Source of the DNA: Acidovorax sp. Root219
GTDB taxonomy: Bacteria; Pseudomonadota; Gammaproteobacteria; Burkholderiales; Burkholderiaceae_C
NCBI RefSeq assembly: GCF_001428665.1
Contig: NZ_LMIJ01000001.1
Coordinates: 183,138-227,355, forward strand
Length of the DNA: 44,218 nt
Direction of reading: 5' to 3'
The position numbers were made by a program, and so were the translations under genes. Shown piece after piece: positions 8,222 to 16,799 of this stretch. Positions within the stretch are counted from its first letter, which is position 1; each line of letters begins with the position of its first letter. The notes under the pieces were generated by a model, which was given only the letters and a program-made list of their open reading frames with translations, did not search any database and was not told where the DNA came from.

Positions 8222-8634
8222 AGCAAATCGAGGTGCAGATCCTGCAGCAAAGCTACCTGCTCAGTTGCCCCGAGGGGCACGAGAGCCGGCTGCTCGATGC
8301 CGTGGAGCGCGTGGACACCGCCATGACCCGCATCCGCGATGCCGGCAAGGTGCGTGCCCGTGAACGCATCGCGGTGCTGGCCGCCCTGAACCTCGCCTTC
8401 GAGATCGCCGACCGCGAAGCCGCCGACCTCGCCGAGGCGGCCGACCACCCCCACCCCGTGCCCATGGCCACCCCCATGGCGATGGGCGACGACATGCCGG
8501 CGCCCCCGCCGCAGCGCAGCGCCAGCGGCGTGCAGGAATCGCTGCTGCCACCCGATGCGGACGAGGCCCTGCGCCTGCAAAGCCTGGTGCAGCGCCTGGA
8601 CCAGGCCCTGGGCGAAGACGGTCGGCTGCTGTAA
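8218..8634 (+). CDS. zapA: Cell division protein ZapA
   Basis: A 138-residue ZapA homologue, which bundles FtsZ protofilaments. The N-terminal ZapA domain (about residues 1-75) reads KQIEVQILQQSYLLSCPEGHE and continues into the helical RIAVLAALNLAFEIADRE stretch. The C-terminal third is Pro/Ala/Met-rich and then ends in a short predicted helix, longer than in E. coli ZapA (109 residues). It overlaps the zapB-like gene by four bases and precedes the 6S RNA gene, the same order as zapA-ssrS in many proteobacteria. Confidence 0.92.
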   Translation: MKQIEVQILQQSYLLSCPEGHESRLLDAVERVDTAMTRIRDAGKVRARERIAVLAALNLAFEIADREAADLAEAADHPHPVPMATPMAMGDDMPAPPPQRSASGVQESLLPPDADEALRLQSLVQRLDQALGEDGRLL

Positions 8635-8705
8635 GGCCAGAAAGCGCCGCGCCGCACGCTATCAGCGGCACACATTCTGGAGATTTTCTTTACATCGCCT
8701 AACGG

Positions 8706-8734
8706 CTGCAAAGGGCATTTTCAGCGTCTACAAT
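8706..8734 (+). promoter_or_regulatory. Promoter of the 6S RNA gene
   Basis: A good -10, TACAAT (8729-8734), lies six bases before the 5' base of the 6S closing stem. A weak -35, CTGCAA (8706-8711), is at 17-bp spacing. Confidence 0.55.
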
Positions 8735-8740
8735 AAACGT

Positions 8741-8917
8741 GTCTGCGGTGCCGCCGGGTCTTATATTTCCTTGAACCAATGCTCAACGAGCACGGGCTTG
8801 GTACATCGCCAGGGGAGCGTGATCATCTCGCGTCAGATGAACCCAACACCTGGCTGCCCTCGCCCACCTGAACCCCCGGTTCAGGATGAGGGTCCGGTAG
8901 CAATACCGCAGACACCT
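8741..8917 (+). ncRNA. ssrS: 6S RNA
   Basis: An approximately 177-nt RNA that mimics an open promoter and binds sigma-70 RNA polymerase in stationary phase. The closing stem pairs GTCTGCGGT (8741-8749) with ACCGCAGAC (8906-8914). The 3' half holds the conserved CTCGCCCACCTGAACCC and GGTTCAGGATGAGGGTCCGG segments that flank the central bubble in betaproteobacterial 6S RNAs. Its location directly after zapA is the conserved one. A TACAAT -10 precedes the 5' end and a strong terminator follows the 3' end. Ends are read from the stem and are good to a few bases. Confidence 0.92.
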
Positions 8918-8925
8918 ATTCCCGA

Positions 8926-8961
8926 AATGGCTGCCGGAGCGATCCGGCAGCCATTTTTTTC
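8926..8961 (+). terminator. Intrinsic terminator after 6S RNA
   Basis: A perfect 14-bp stem (8926-8939 with 8944-8957), loop GCGA, running into a T-tract. It is the strongest intrinsic terminator in the window. Confidence 0.93.
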
Positions 8962-9027
8962 GGCCCTGCATTCGCCTGCATCCTGCCAACAAACTGTTCC
9001 ACCGCTCCAGGTCTTCCACCCCCATCC

Positions 9028-9615
9028 ATGCAAACCCGATCCACCATCCGCCAGGCAGTCTGCTGCTGCGTGCTTGCCATGATCGCGTTGCCCGTGCTGC
9101 CCCAGACCGGTGCCGCCAAGTCAGTGCACCGCGCCACGCTGTACGACGCCGCCGTGTTCAATGACCGCGCTGCGGTGGAACGGCTCCTGGCCCGCGACCC
9201 AGCCAGCGTGAACCAGGGGGACGCCGCAGGCTTTACGCCGCTGCACGGCGTGGCCGGCGAAGAGCACACCGCCATGGCCCGCCTGCTGATCGCGCGCGGC
9301 GCCAACGTGAATGCGGCCAACCGCGAAGGCACCACGCCGCTGCATTTGGCCGCCTACCCGGAGATGGCAAAACTGCTGGTGCAAGCAGGCGCAAAAATCG
9401 AGGCCCGCGACCACGGCGGCAACACCCCGCTGCATTCCGCCACCGAGCACCCGGAGATGCAGGACGTGATGGCGCAGTTGCTCAAGCTGGGCGCCAACCC
9501 GAATGCGGCCAACAAGGCTGGCGAAACACCGCTGGATGTGGCGCTCACGAGGCAGGAGCGCGGGAAGGTGGCGCTGCTGCGTCGCCACGGAGCGCAGCCA
9601 CGCAAGGCGAAGTAG
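9028..9615 (+). CDS. Exported ankyrin-repeat protein
   Basis: A 195-residue protein with an N-terminal signal peptide (hydrophobic stretch VCCCVLAMIALPVLP) and four to five ankyrin repeats over roughly residues 35-185, visible as the periodic TPLH and A-GA-(V/I/P)(N/E)A motifs. Ankyrin repeats bind proteins, but no partner is encoded beside it. The gene is monocistronic, between the 6S RNA terminator and a TauE-type permease on the same strand. In some bacteria similar periplasmic ankyrin proteins sit next to catalase genes; none is present here, so function is unknown. Confidence 0.87.
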   Translation: MQTRSTIRQAVCCCVLAMIALPVLPQTGAAKSVHRATLYDAAVFNDRAAVERLLARDPASVNQGDAAGFTPLHGVAGEEHTAMARLLIARGANVNAANREGTTPLHLAAYPEMAKLLVQAGAKIEARDHGGNTPLHSATEHPEMQDVMAQLLKLGANPNAANKAGETPLDVALTRQERGKVALLRRHGAQPRKAK

Positions 9616-9648
9616 CCAGACCCCTGCGGCCCGGCAAGCCCCGCGCTC

Positions 9649-9654
9649 TACAAT
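9649..9654 (+). promoter_or_regulatory. Candidate -10 for the TauE/SafE gene
   Basis: TACAAT 55 bp before the permease ATG, the same -10 word as at the 6S RNA and zapB genes. The -35 is not evident. Confidence 0.35.
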
Positions 9655-9709
9655 TCCTGCCGCATTGCCGCACCTTCCCGCCCCCTCCATTTCCATCTGC
9701 CACCTCCCC

Positions 9710-10525
9710 ATGCTCGACCCCCTCCTGATCGTTGAACTCGGCGTCCTCGGCCTGTGCACGGGCTTTCTCGCGGGGCTGCTGGGCATTGGCGGCGGCATGC
9801 TGATGGTGCCCTTCCTGACCTACATCCTGGGCGCGCGCGAAGTCGCGCCGGACCTGGCAGTGAAGATGGCCATCGCCACCTCGATGGCCACCATCGTCTT
9901 CACCTCCATCTCCAGCGTGCGCGCGCACCACAAGCGCGGTGCGGTGCGCTGGGACATCGTCCAGCGCCTGGCGCCGGGCATCGTGATCGGCGGCTTCGCG
10001 GCCAGCCTGGGCATCTTCGCGCTGCTCAAGGGCTCGTCGCTGGCGATCTTCTTCGCGCTGTTCGTGAGCTTCTCGGCCAGCCAGATGCTGCTGGACAAGA
10101 AGCCCGCGCCCACGCGCCAGATGCCGGGCACCGGCGGGCAACTGGCCGCGGGTGGGGTGATCGGTTTCCTGTCGGGCCTGGTGGGTGCCGGCGGCGGCTT
10201 CGTGAGCGTGCCCTTCATGACCTGGTGCAACGTGGCCATCCACAATGCCGTGGCCACCAGCGCCGCACTGGGCTTTCCGATCGCGCTGGCCAACGTGGTG
10301 GGCTATGCCGTCAGCGGGCAGACGGTGCAGAACCTGCCGCCCGCCTCGCTGGGCTACATCTGGCTGCCCGGCCTGGCCGTGATCGCGGTGTGCAGCGTGC
10401 TCACCGCACCGCTGGGCGCCAAGGCTGCACACAACCTGCCGGTCAAGCAGCTCAAGCGCGTATTCGCCAGCCTGCTGTTCTGCCTGGCCGCGTACATGCT
10501 CTACAAAGGCCTCTCAAGTATCTGA
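9710..10525 (+). CDS. TauE/SafE-family anion permease
   Basis: A 271-residue integral membrane protein of the TauE/SafE (PF01925) family, proposed exporters of sulfite or other small organosulfur anions. The two-fold repeat is visible: GLLGIGGGMLMVPFLTYIL near the N-terminus and GLVGAGGGFVSVPFMTW in the middle, each preceding further hydrophobic helices. The ATG at 9710 starts directly at the first membrane segment; the open frame upstream overlaps the ankyrin gene and is rejected. The substrate cannot be deduced from neighbours. Confidence 0.87.
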   Translation: MLDPLLIVELGVLGLCTGFLAGLLGIGGGMLMVPFLTYILGAREVAPDLAVKMAIATSMATIVFTSISSVRAHHKRGAVRWDIVQRLAPGIVIGGFAASLGIFALLKGSSLAIFFALFVSFSASQMLLDKKPAPTRQMPGTGGQLAAGGVIGFLSGLVGAGGGFVSVPFMTWCNVAIHNAVATSAALGFPIALANVVGYAVSGQTVQNLPPASLGYIWLPGLAVIAVCSVLTAPLGAKAAHNLPVKQLKRVFASLLFCLAAYMLYKGLSSI

Positions 10526-10606
10526 GGGCCAGCGCCGATTGATGCCGTGCGGCCCGCAAAAACGCCTCCTTCGAGCCCTCTGCGGCGGCTTTGGTCCGCG
10601 CCTGGT

Positions 10607-10984
10607 CTACGCGGCAAGCTGCTCTGCAAACTGGTAGAGCGAGCGGATCCGCCCTGCCTCGTCCAGTACCAGCAGGTCCAGCCCGCGCGCTTCAATTGGG
10701 CCTCCCACGCGGGGCAGCATCTCCCAATGGAATTTGACAAGGTGGTTGTGGCTATCGGCATTGCCGCGGGAGCGAAAGATGAAGTCGCGCTGGTGCACCC
10801 ACTCCATGTGGGCCCTGTCCACGCGCGCGGCGATCTCGCCCAGGCCTCGGGCGGTGAAATTGCGGGTGATGTTCTCGGCCCCGGGTGCCCACAGCCGCTC
10901 CACGATCGCCCGCCGCCGTGGGGCATCGGGTTCGTGCCACATGGCCAGGTACTCGGCAATGAAACTGTCTAGTGGCTGCTGCAT
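10607..10984 (-). CDS. SnoaL/NTF2-like protein
   Basis: A 125-residue single-domain protein with the pattern of the SnoaL-like NTF2 fold: an N-terminal helix (FIAEYLAMWHEPDAPRRRAI), a WAPGAENITRNF strand region and a C-terminal sheet ending in LLVLDEAGRIRSLYQF. Members include isomerases, cyclases and binding proteins, so activity is not predictable. Its start overlaps the end of the upstream oxidoreductase by 16 bp, so the two are probably co-translated. Confidence 0.72.
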   Translation of the reverse strand: MQQPLDSFIAEYLAMWHEPDAPRRRAIVERLWAPGAENITRNFTARGLGEIAARVDRAHMEWVHQRDFIFRSRGNADSHNHLVKFHWEMLPRVGGPIEARGLDLLVLDEAGRIRSLYQFAEQLAA

Positions 10985-12012
10985 GAATCTCTCCCGGTGG
11001 CTTCCATGGAAATGACGACCTTGCCGAACGACTGGCCGCGCTCGAAGTGGCGGTACGCCTCTTGGGCTTGCGCGAATGGGAATACGCTGTCGATGACGGG
11101 CCGTATCTGGTGCTCCGTGAGGGCCCGGTTCATCGCCTCGAAGCTGTCGCGATTGCCGACGAACACGCGGCGGATGGTGGCCATGCTGGCGCCGTAGGCC
11201 TGCGAGGAGATCTCGATGTTCGCCTTGTGCACGCCGCGCGCGATCAACAGCATCACCTGGCCATGCAGGCCCACCGCACGAATGGACTGCTCAATGGTGT
11301 CAGCCCCGAAAGTCTCCACCACCAAGTCCACCCCCGCGCCGCCGGTGACCGCGCGCACCGCCTTGCCCCACTCGGGCTCATGGCAGTAGTTGATGACTGC
11401 ATCCGCACCCAGTGCCTTGAGCCGATGGCCCTTCTCGTCGCTGGAAGTGGTGGCGAGCACCCGCGCACCCATGGCCTTGGCCAGCTGCAGCGCGAACAAC
11501 GAGACGCCACCCGAGCCCAACACGAGCACCGTCTGCCCCGCCACAATGGGTACGGCGCCTGCGACACAGTTCCACGCCGTAACCCCGGCGCAAGGCAGCG
11601 TGGCGGCCTCTAGCCATGTCAAGTGAGCGGGCACGCGCACGGCCCACTCTTCATGCAGTACTGTGTACTCGGCAAGCATGCCGTCGAGCGTGCAACCCAG
11701 CTGGTCAAACACGTCGTAGCCGATGGGACCACTCTTCCAGCGCGCGAAATAATTGCCCGCCACGCGGTCGCCGATAGAAAAGCGTTTGACATGCCCGCCC
11801 ACGGCTACCACCTCCCCCGCGCCGTCCGATAGCGGCACCACGCCGGACCTCGCGGCGATGGGGTACGTGCCCGCCTGGATGAACAAGTCGCGCTTGTTGA
11901 GTGATGCGGCCTTGACGCGCACAACAATGTCGCTGGGGCCTGGCGTGGGCACCTCGCGCTCCTGCGCCGAGATGCCGTTGGGGTGGAGGAAATAAGTTTG
12001 CATGGGGTGCAT
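10969..12012 (-). CDS. MDR-family NAD(P)-dependent oxidoreductase
   Basis: A medium-chain dehydrogenase/reductase of 347 residues (344 if the second ATG at 12003 is used; neither start has a clear ribosome site). The N-terminal GroES-like domain is followed by a Rossmann fold with VLGSGGVSLFALQLAKAMGA. The catalytic-zinc residues of classical alcohol dehydrogenases are not seen: where GHE is expected the protein reads LSDGAGEVVAVG. It is therefore more likely a zinc-free quinone-oxidoreductase-like enzyme. It is divergent from an XRE regulator across a 77-bp gap with a candidate operator, and co-transcribed with the SnoaL-like gene. Confidence 0.82.
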   Translation of the reverse strand: MHPMQTYFLHPNGISAQEREVPTPGPSDIVVRVKAASLNKRDLFIQAGTYPIAARSGVVPLSDGAGEVVAVGGHVKRFSIGDRVAGNYFARWKSGPIGYDVFDQLGCTLDGMLAEYTVLHEEWAVRVPAHLTWLEAATLPCAGVTAWNCVAGAVPIVAGQTVLVLGSGGVSLFALQLAKAMGARVLATTSSDEKGHRLKALGADAVINYCHEPEWGKAVRAVTGGAGVDLVVETFGADTIEQSIRAVGLHGQVMLLIARGVHKANIEISSQAYGASMATIRRVFVGNRDSFEAMNRALTEHQIRPVIDSVFPFAQAQEAYRHFERGQSFGKVVISMEATGRDSCSSH

Positions 12013-12038
12013 TCTTAGGCCCGCTACCTGGGCTGTCG

Positions 12039-12079
12039 ATAACGTCGCAGGTTATTGCCGCCACGAAACGAAACGTTAT
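12039..12079. promoter_or_regulatory. Candidate XRE operator between divergent genes
   Basis: In the 77-bp gap, ATAACGT (12039-12045) and its exact inverse ACGTTAT (12073-12079) are 27 bp apart, and a nearer GTTAT (12051-12055) can pair with ATAAC (12039-12043). Both genes' start regions lie within about 35 bp. The site may be where the XRE protein represses the oxidoreductase pair and itself. Confidence 0.4.
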
Positions 12080-12089
12080 TCTTGGAGCC

Positions 12090-12908
12090 ATGAAGACTGC
12101 ATCGCATTTTGGCCCGCAACTCAAATCATGGCGTGCCATGCGCGGGCAAAGCCAGATGGATCTGGCGTTGGCTGCGGGCGTCTCCACACGCCACGTGAGC
12201 TACCTGGAAACCGGCAAGGCCCGCCCCAGTCGCGAGATGGTGGCGGTGCTGACGAAAGCCATGGACCTGCCCCTGCGCGCGCGAAACCAGCTGCTGGCTG
12301 CTGCCGGCTTCGCGCCGCTCTATACCGAAACGCCAATGGACGGACTCACACTCGGACCCGTGCGCGACGCGCTGCAGTTCGTACTTCAGGCCATGGAGCC
12401 CAATCCCACCTTCATCGTCAATCGCTGTTACGACGTGGTCGACGCGAACGCAGCAGGAAGGTGGGTGCTGGCCACCTTCACCGCCGATGCCGGCAAGTGT
12501 GCAGCACCCGTCAACATGGCGCAGCTGGTCATGCGCACCGAAGGCATGCGGGGCTTCATCCGGAACCTGGAGGAAGTGCAGCGCAAGGTACTGGGCCGCC
12601 TGCGTCGCGATTTGGGCAGCGCGCATGTGCGCGAGCAACGCGACGACGAACTGCTGATGGAGATCGATCCCGTACTCAAGGCTCTGGGCGAGCCGCGCCT
12701 GCCGGTCGAGACACTGCCACTGATCTCAGGATTGAACTTGAAACGAGACAGCATCGAGCTCAATCTTTTCACCACCATTGCCACCATAGGCACGGCGCAA
12801 GACGTAACGTTGCAGGAGATGCGGATCGAGACATTGTTTCCAGCCGATGCAGCGACGCGGACCGTACTTGCCGAACGCCCGCCCCTGGCAAGCAGGCTTG
12901 CGGGCTGA
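12090..12908 (+). CDS. XRE-family regulator with MmyB-like ligand domain
   Basis: A 272-residue regulator. The N-terminal helix-turn-helix covers about residues 9-65 (SQMDLALAAGVSTRHVSYLETGKARPS). The C-terminal part (about 100-270) resembles the MmyB/MLTR domain, a PAS-like fold proposed to bind small hydrophobic ligands (FIVNRCYDVVDANAAG). Such regulators usually sit divergent from a short-chain or MDR oxidoreductase they repress, which is the arrangement here. It is convergent with the PAS-GGDEF-EAL gene downstream. Confidence 0.88.
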   Translation: MKTASHFGPQLKSWRAMRGQSQMDLALAAGVSTRHVSYLETGKARPSREMVAVLTKAMDLPLRARNQLLAAAGFAPLYTETPMDGLTLGPVRDALQFVLQAMEPNPTFIVNRCYDVVDANAAGRWVLATFTADAGKCAAPVNMAQLVMRTEGMRGFIRNLEEVQRKVLGRLRRDLGSAHVREQRDDELLMEIDPVLKALGEPRLPVETLPLISGLNLKRDSIELNLFTTIATIGTAQDVTLQEMRIETLFPADAATRTVLAERPPLASRLAG

Positions 12909-12981
12909 GAAGGTCGATTGCTTGCACCACTGCTGGCAGATCGGCGCCCAGCTCTTTGCAACGACAAATGCCCCTGAGGGC

Positions 12982-15450
12982 TCAGTCACCAGGCTCTGGC
13001 GCGGGCTTCGCAGCCACAGGCTGCGGCGCCGGCACACCGGGCGGTGCCACCGTAGGCCGGCCCAGCAGGCGCCGAAAGTCCTCGGCCGGCAGGCCGGGCG
13101 CACACAGAAAACCTTGGTAGTGGTCGCAGTGCATCTGCTGCAGCACGGCACGCTGCACTTCGGTCTCCACCCCTTCGGCCACCACCTCGATGCGCATCGC
13201 GCGGCCCATGCTGATGATGGCGCTGACGATGGCGCGGTCGCCATCGTCGTCGGGCAGGCCGCGCACGAAGGACTGGTCGATCTTGAGCTTGTGGATGGGC
13301 AGCTTCTTGAGGTACGCCAGGCTCGAATAGCCGGTGCCGAAGTCGTCGATGGCCAGGCTCACACCCAGGCCCGCCAGTTCGTGCAGGCGCTGCTCCATTT
13401 CGGTAGCGTCCTGCAGCAAAATGGTTTCGGTCAGCTCCAGCTCCAGCAGTGTGGGCGGCAACTGGTGCACGGCCAACAGGCGCGTGAGCCGCTCCACGAA
13501 GTCGGGCTGGCGGAATTCGAGCGCCGAGACGTTGACCGACACCACGATGGGGTGGCCGCTGTGGATCCAGGCCGCCGCCTCGCGCACGGCCTGCTCCATC
13601 ACCCAGGCGCCCAGCGTGACGATGTAGCCGGATTCTTCGGCCAGCGGGATGAACATGCCGGGCGAGACGGAGCCGAACTCGGGGTCGGTCCAGCGGATCA
13701 GCGCCTCGGCGCCGGTGATGGCACCGGTCTCCATGCTCACCTGCGGCTGGTAGTGCACGGCCATGCGCTGCTCGCCCAGGGCCTGGCGCATGGCGTGCTC
13801 CAGCTTCATGCGCGAGAGCAGGTTGGCGTTCATCTGCGGCTGGTAGAAGCCGTAGCTGCCCCGGCCGCGTTCCTTGACCTGGTACATGGCCGTGTCGGCC
13901 TGTTTGATGAGCTCGTCCAGCGAGCTGCCGTCCTGCGGGTACAGCGCCATGCCGATGCTGCACTGGATCGAAAAGCCCATGCTGTCAAGCGTGAAGGGGC
14001 GCAGCATCTCATCCAGGATGCGGCGCGCCACGCTCTCGGCCACCACGGCATCGCCGCCGTGCAGGTAGATCACGAACTCGTCGCCGCCCAGGCGGCACAG
14101 CATGTCGGTCTGGCGCAGGCAGGTCTGCAGGCGCTCGGCCACCAGCTGCAGCACGCGGTCGCCGAACGGGTGGCCCAGCGAGTCGTTGATGATCTTGAAG
14201 CGGTCGAGGTCCAGGAAAAGAATGGCAAAGCCGGTGTCGCTCTGGCGCGCACCCTGGATCGCCGTGTCCACGCGCTGCGACAGCAGCAGCCGGTTGGGCA
14301 GGCCGGTGAGCACATCGCTGTAGGCCAGCTCTTCGATGCGCTTTTGTGCGGCGTGCTGCAAGGTGAGGTCGCGCATGAAGACGATGCTCTGCACCAGCCG
14401 GTCCTCGTCGTCGCGCAGCGCCACCCAGGACAGCTGCACGGCGCAGTAGGCGTCGTTTTCGCGGGGCAGCCACAGCTCGCCCTCCCAGAAGCCCTCGCGC
14501 GCCCAGCCGGCCTCGACCTGGGCCATGAAGTCGGCATCGGGCCCGCCACCGAACAGCGAGGCTGCAGCCGCACCCTCGAAGGCGCGCGCGGTCTTGCCCA
14601 CCAGGCGCTCGCAGCCGGGGTTCATGCGCATCAGGCGGTGGTGGCTGTCGGCGATGAAGATCGCGTCCATGCTCGACTCGAACACCCGCGCCGCCAGGCG
14701 CAGGCTGGCCTGCACCTCGTTCTGGCGCGTGATGTCGCGAAACGAATACACCCGCCCCACGGCGCGCCCCTGGCTGAACTGGGGCACCGAGCGGCGCTCC
14801 AGGCTCATGCCGTTGCGCAGCCCGAGGATGTCGATGCTCTCCTGCATAGGCTCGGCCACCACGGCGGCCAGGCGCTCGACGTAGGTGGGCACGTCGGCCA
14901 CCTGGTCGGCCATGTGGGCAAACAAGGCCTCGTCGTCGCGGCGCACCAGCAGCGGGGCCGGCACGTTCCACAGCTGGGCCAGCCGCTGGTTGAAGGCGCG
15001 CACCCGCCCATCGAGGCTGCACACGAGCATGCCGTCGGCGGCCGAATCGAGCGTGGCACGCAGCTCGGCCAACAGGGTTTCGAGCTCGCGCTCGGTGGCC
15101 TGCTGGTGGCTTCGGTCCACCATGGTGACGAGGAAGGCCGTGCCGCCTTCGAGCCGGGGCACGCGCGTCACGCGCCGCTCCACCGCCACCAGGATGCCGG
15201 TGGCGTGCAGCACGCTGGTGTGCGAATGGATGCCGTCGGCCACCACGGCGGCCGGCTGGCTCCAGAAGATCTGGTCCTGCGGCGTGGCCGCCAGCAGGGT
15301 GACCGGCGTGCCCAGCATGTCGGCGATGGTCAGGCCCGTCAGGTGCTCGGCCGCCTGGTTGGCGGCCAGGATGTACAGGGTCTTTTCATCGACGAGCCAT
15401 ACCGCCTCCAGCAAACCGTCGATCCATGCCTGCGGCAGCGGCCGGATCAC
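12982..15450 (-). CDS. PAS-GGDEF-EAL cyclic di-GMP signalling protein
   Basis: An 822-residue cytoplasmic sensor. About three PAS-like domains occupy residues 1-375, a GGDEF domain about 385-545 and an EAL domain about 555-805. The GGDEF signature is intact (CRLGGDEF), with an inhibitory-site RQTD exactly five residues before it. The EAL signature is also intact (AEALIRW), as is the DDFGTGYSSL loop. Both synthesis and breakdown of cyclic di-GMP are therefore possible. It starts at a GTG (15448-15450) overlapping the stop of the HD-GYP gene (GTGA). No membrane segment is seen. A longer frame open upstream is a shadow of the HD-GYP gene. Confidence 0.92.
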   Translation of the reverse strand: MIRPLPQAWIDGLLEAVWLVDEKTLYILAANQAAEHLTGLTIADMLGTPVTLLAATPQDQIFWSQPAAVVADGIHSHTSVLHATGILVAVERRVTRVPRLEGGTAFLVTMVDRSHQQATERELETLLAELRATLDSAADGMLVCSLDGRVRAFNQRLAQLWNVPAPLLVRRDDEALFAHMADQVADVPTYVERLAAVVAEPMQESIDILGLRNGMSLERRSVPQFSQGRAVGRVYSFRDITRQNEVQASLRLAARVFESSMDAIFIADSHHRLMRMNPGCERLVGKTARAFEGAAAASLFGGGPDADFMAQVEAGWAREGFWEGELWLPRENDAYCAVQLSWVALRDDEDRLVQSIVFMRDLTLQHAAQKRIEELAYSDVLTGLPNRLLLSQRVDTAIQGARQSDTGFAILFLDLDRFKIINDSLGHPFGDRVLQLVAERLQTCLRQTDMLCRLGGDEFVIYLHGGDAVVAESVARRILDEMLRPFTLDSMGFSIQCSIGMALYPQDGSSLDELIKQADTAMYQVKERGRGSYGFYQPQMNANLLSRMKLEHAMRQALGEQRMAVHYQPQVSMETGAITGAEALIRWTDPEFGSVSPGMFIPLAEESGYIVTLGAWVMEQAVREAAAWIHSGHPIVVSVNVSALEFRQPDFVERLTRLLAVHQLPPTLLELELTETILLQDATEMEQRLHELAGLGVSLAIDDFGTGYSSLAYLKKLPIHKLKIDQSFVRGLPDDDGDRAIVSAIISMGRAMRIEVVAEGVETEVQRAVLQQMHCDHYQGFLCAPGLPAEDFRRLLGRPTVAPPGVPAPQPVAAKPAPEPGD

Positions 15451-16799
15451 GCTCCACCCTCGTCGGGGACGGGGGCCACGGCACGCTCGAAGAAGTAGCA
15501 GATGCGCTTGCGCGGCGACAGGTAGTCGAGCGCCTCGCGCGGCAGCTGGGCGGGCTTGAGGCTGCGGCGTATGCCGAGCTCGGGCACCGTCTCCAGGTCC
15601 AGGATGGGCGCCTCGTCCTTGGGCACGCGCGGGTCGTGCACGATGACCTTGGGGCGCAGCGGCCGCGAGGAGTTGACCGAGGCCACGATGGCGTAGCGGT
15701 CGTTGACCAGCTGCACGATGGAGCCCGGCGGGTACACCCCCATCATGCGGATGAAGGCCCCCAGCACAACGGCGTCGAAACGCGCCTTGTGCTGGGCGAA
15801 GATGACGGACAGCGCCTCGTGCGGGGTCAGCCCGCCCATGCCGCTGCCGGGGCTGCACAGGCGGTCATAGTGGTTCACCAGCGCCAGCACCTGGCCGGGG
15901 CGCGAGAGGTCTGCCGCCGTGAGCCGCATCGGAAAACCGCTGCCGTCCACCATCTCATGGTGCTGCGCAATGGCCAGCAGCACCGGCTTGCCCAGGCCCA
16001 TGCGGCCCGCCAGCGCCACGGATTCGCGCACATGGCCTTCGTAGCGGGCGCGGTCGGGCGCGGGCATGTGGGCCTGTACGTTCTTGAACGCGTCGGGCAG
16101 GCGCATCTTGCCCAGGTCATGGATCAGGGCGGCCACGCCCAGGTCCTGCAGGTCCTCGGCCTTCATGCCCAGGGCCTTGCCCAGCAACAGGCTGACGACC
16201 AGCACGTTCACGGGGTGCAGCGCCCCGGGCTCGCCCACGCCTTCGGAGAGCAGGCGGATCACCGAATCGCCGTTGTTGAGCAGGTCGCTGACGCAGCCGG
16301 CCACCAGCACTTCACCCTCGGTGCGGGCGCGCTCGGGGTGGTCCACGACCACCTTTTCCAGCGCCACATAGCGGCGCGTGGCCTCGCCAAAGCGCTGGTT
16401 GCACAGGGCCAGGGCGCGGTTCTGCGCCTCCAGCAGCCGGCGCCGGCGGGCGGCGGCTTCGTCCACAGCCGGGTCGGGTGGCACAGCCAGCGGAGCGGGG
16501 GCCGTCGCCTCCCGCGCGGCGCCTGGAGCATCGGCGGGCGGTGCATCCTCGGGGCTACCCACCGGGGGCAGCGCCAGCTCGCGCAGGTCGGGATCACTCT
16601 TCTTGGGGACGTAGCGCACCTCCGTCAGCCCCAGTTCGCGCAAGGTGGCGATCTGCTCGGCAGACGCCACCCGGAAACTGCTCACAGGAAACGGATGGTG
16701 CATCCAGCCGAGGTCGAGCTGGATGTACATGCCGATGCGCAGCTGGCTGATGTCGATGAGGATGGAAGAATTCACTTCGGGGCGTACGGGTGGAAGCAC
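15447..16799 (-). CDS. HD-GYP domain protein with DUF3391
   Basis: A 450-residue predicted cyclic di-GMP phosphodiesterase. The N-terminal DUF3391 domain starts near IDISQLRIGMYIQLDLGW (about 15-32), a Pro/Ala-rich linker follows (about 78-112), and the HD-GYP domain covers about 190-380. His195, the HD pair 227-228 (HDLGK) and the HH pair 280-281 are metal ligands. The GYP motif reads GSGFP (286-290), a common variant. The start is a GTG; a second in-frame GTG eight codons later is an alternative. It is translationally coupled to the GGDEF-EAL gene. Confidence 0.9.
   Translation of the reverse strand: MLPPVRPEVNSSILIDISQLRIGMYIQLDLGWMHHPFPVSSFRVASAEQIATLRELGLTEVRYVPKKSDPDLRELALPPVGSPEDAPPADAPGAAREATAPAPLAVPPDPAVDEAAARRRRLLEAQNRALALCNQRFGEATRRYVALEKVVVDHPERARTEGEVLVAGCVSDLLNNGDSVIRLLSEGVGEPGALHPVNVLVVSLLLGKALGMKAEDLQDLGVAALIHDLGKMRLPDAFKNVQAHMPAPDRARYEGHVRESVALAGRMGLGKPVLLAIAQHHEMVDGSGFPMRLTAADLSRPGQVLALVNHYDRLCSPGSGMGGLTPHEALSVIFAQHKARFDAVVLGAFIRMMGVYPPGSIVQLVNDRYAIVASVNSSRPLRPKVIVHDPRVPKDEAPILDLETVPELGIRRSLKPAQLPREALDYLSPRKRICYFFERAVAPVPDEGGA

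Noticed and set aside
10969..12012. Zinc-dependent alcohol dehydrogenase
   Set aside because: The expected zinc-binding GHE region reads LSDGAGEV, so a zinc-free MDR enzyme is the better description.
12847..15498. Long plus-strand open frame of about 880 codons opposite the PAS-GGDEF-EAL gene
   Set aside because: It is rich in His, Gln, Ala, Arg and Gly in the way antisense frames of high-GC genes are, has no recognisable domain, and the opposite strand holds clear conserved motifs.
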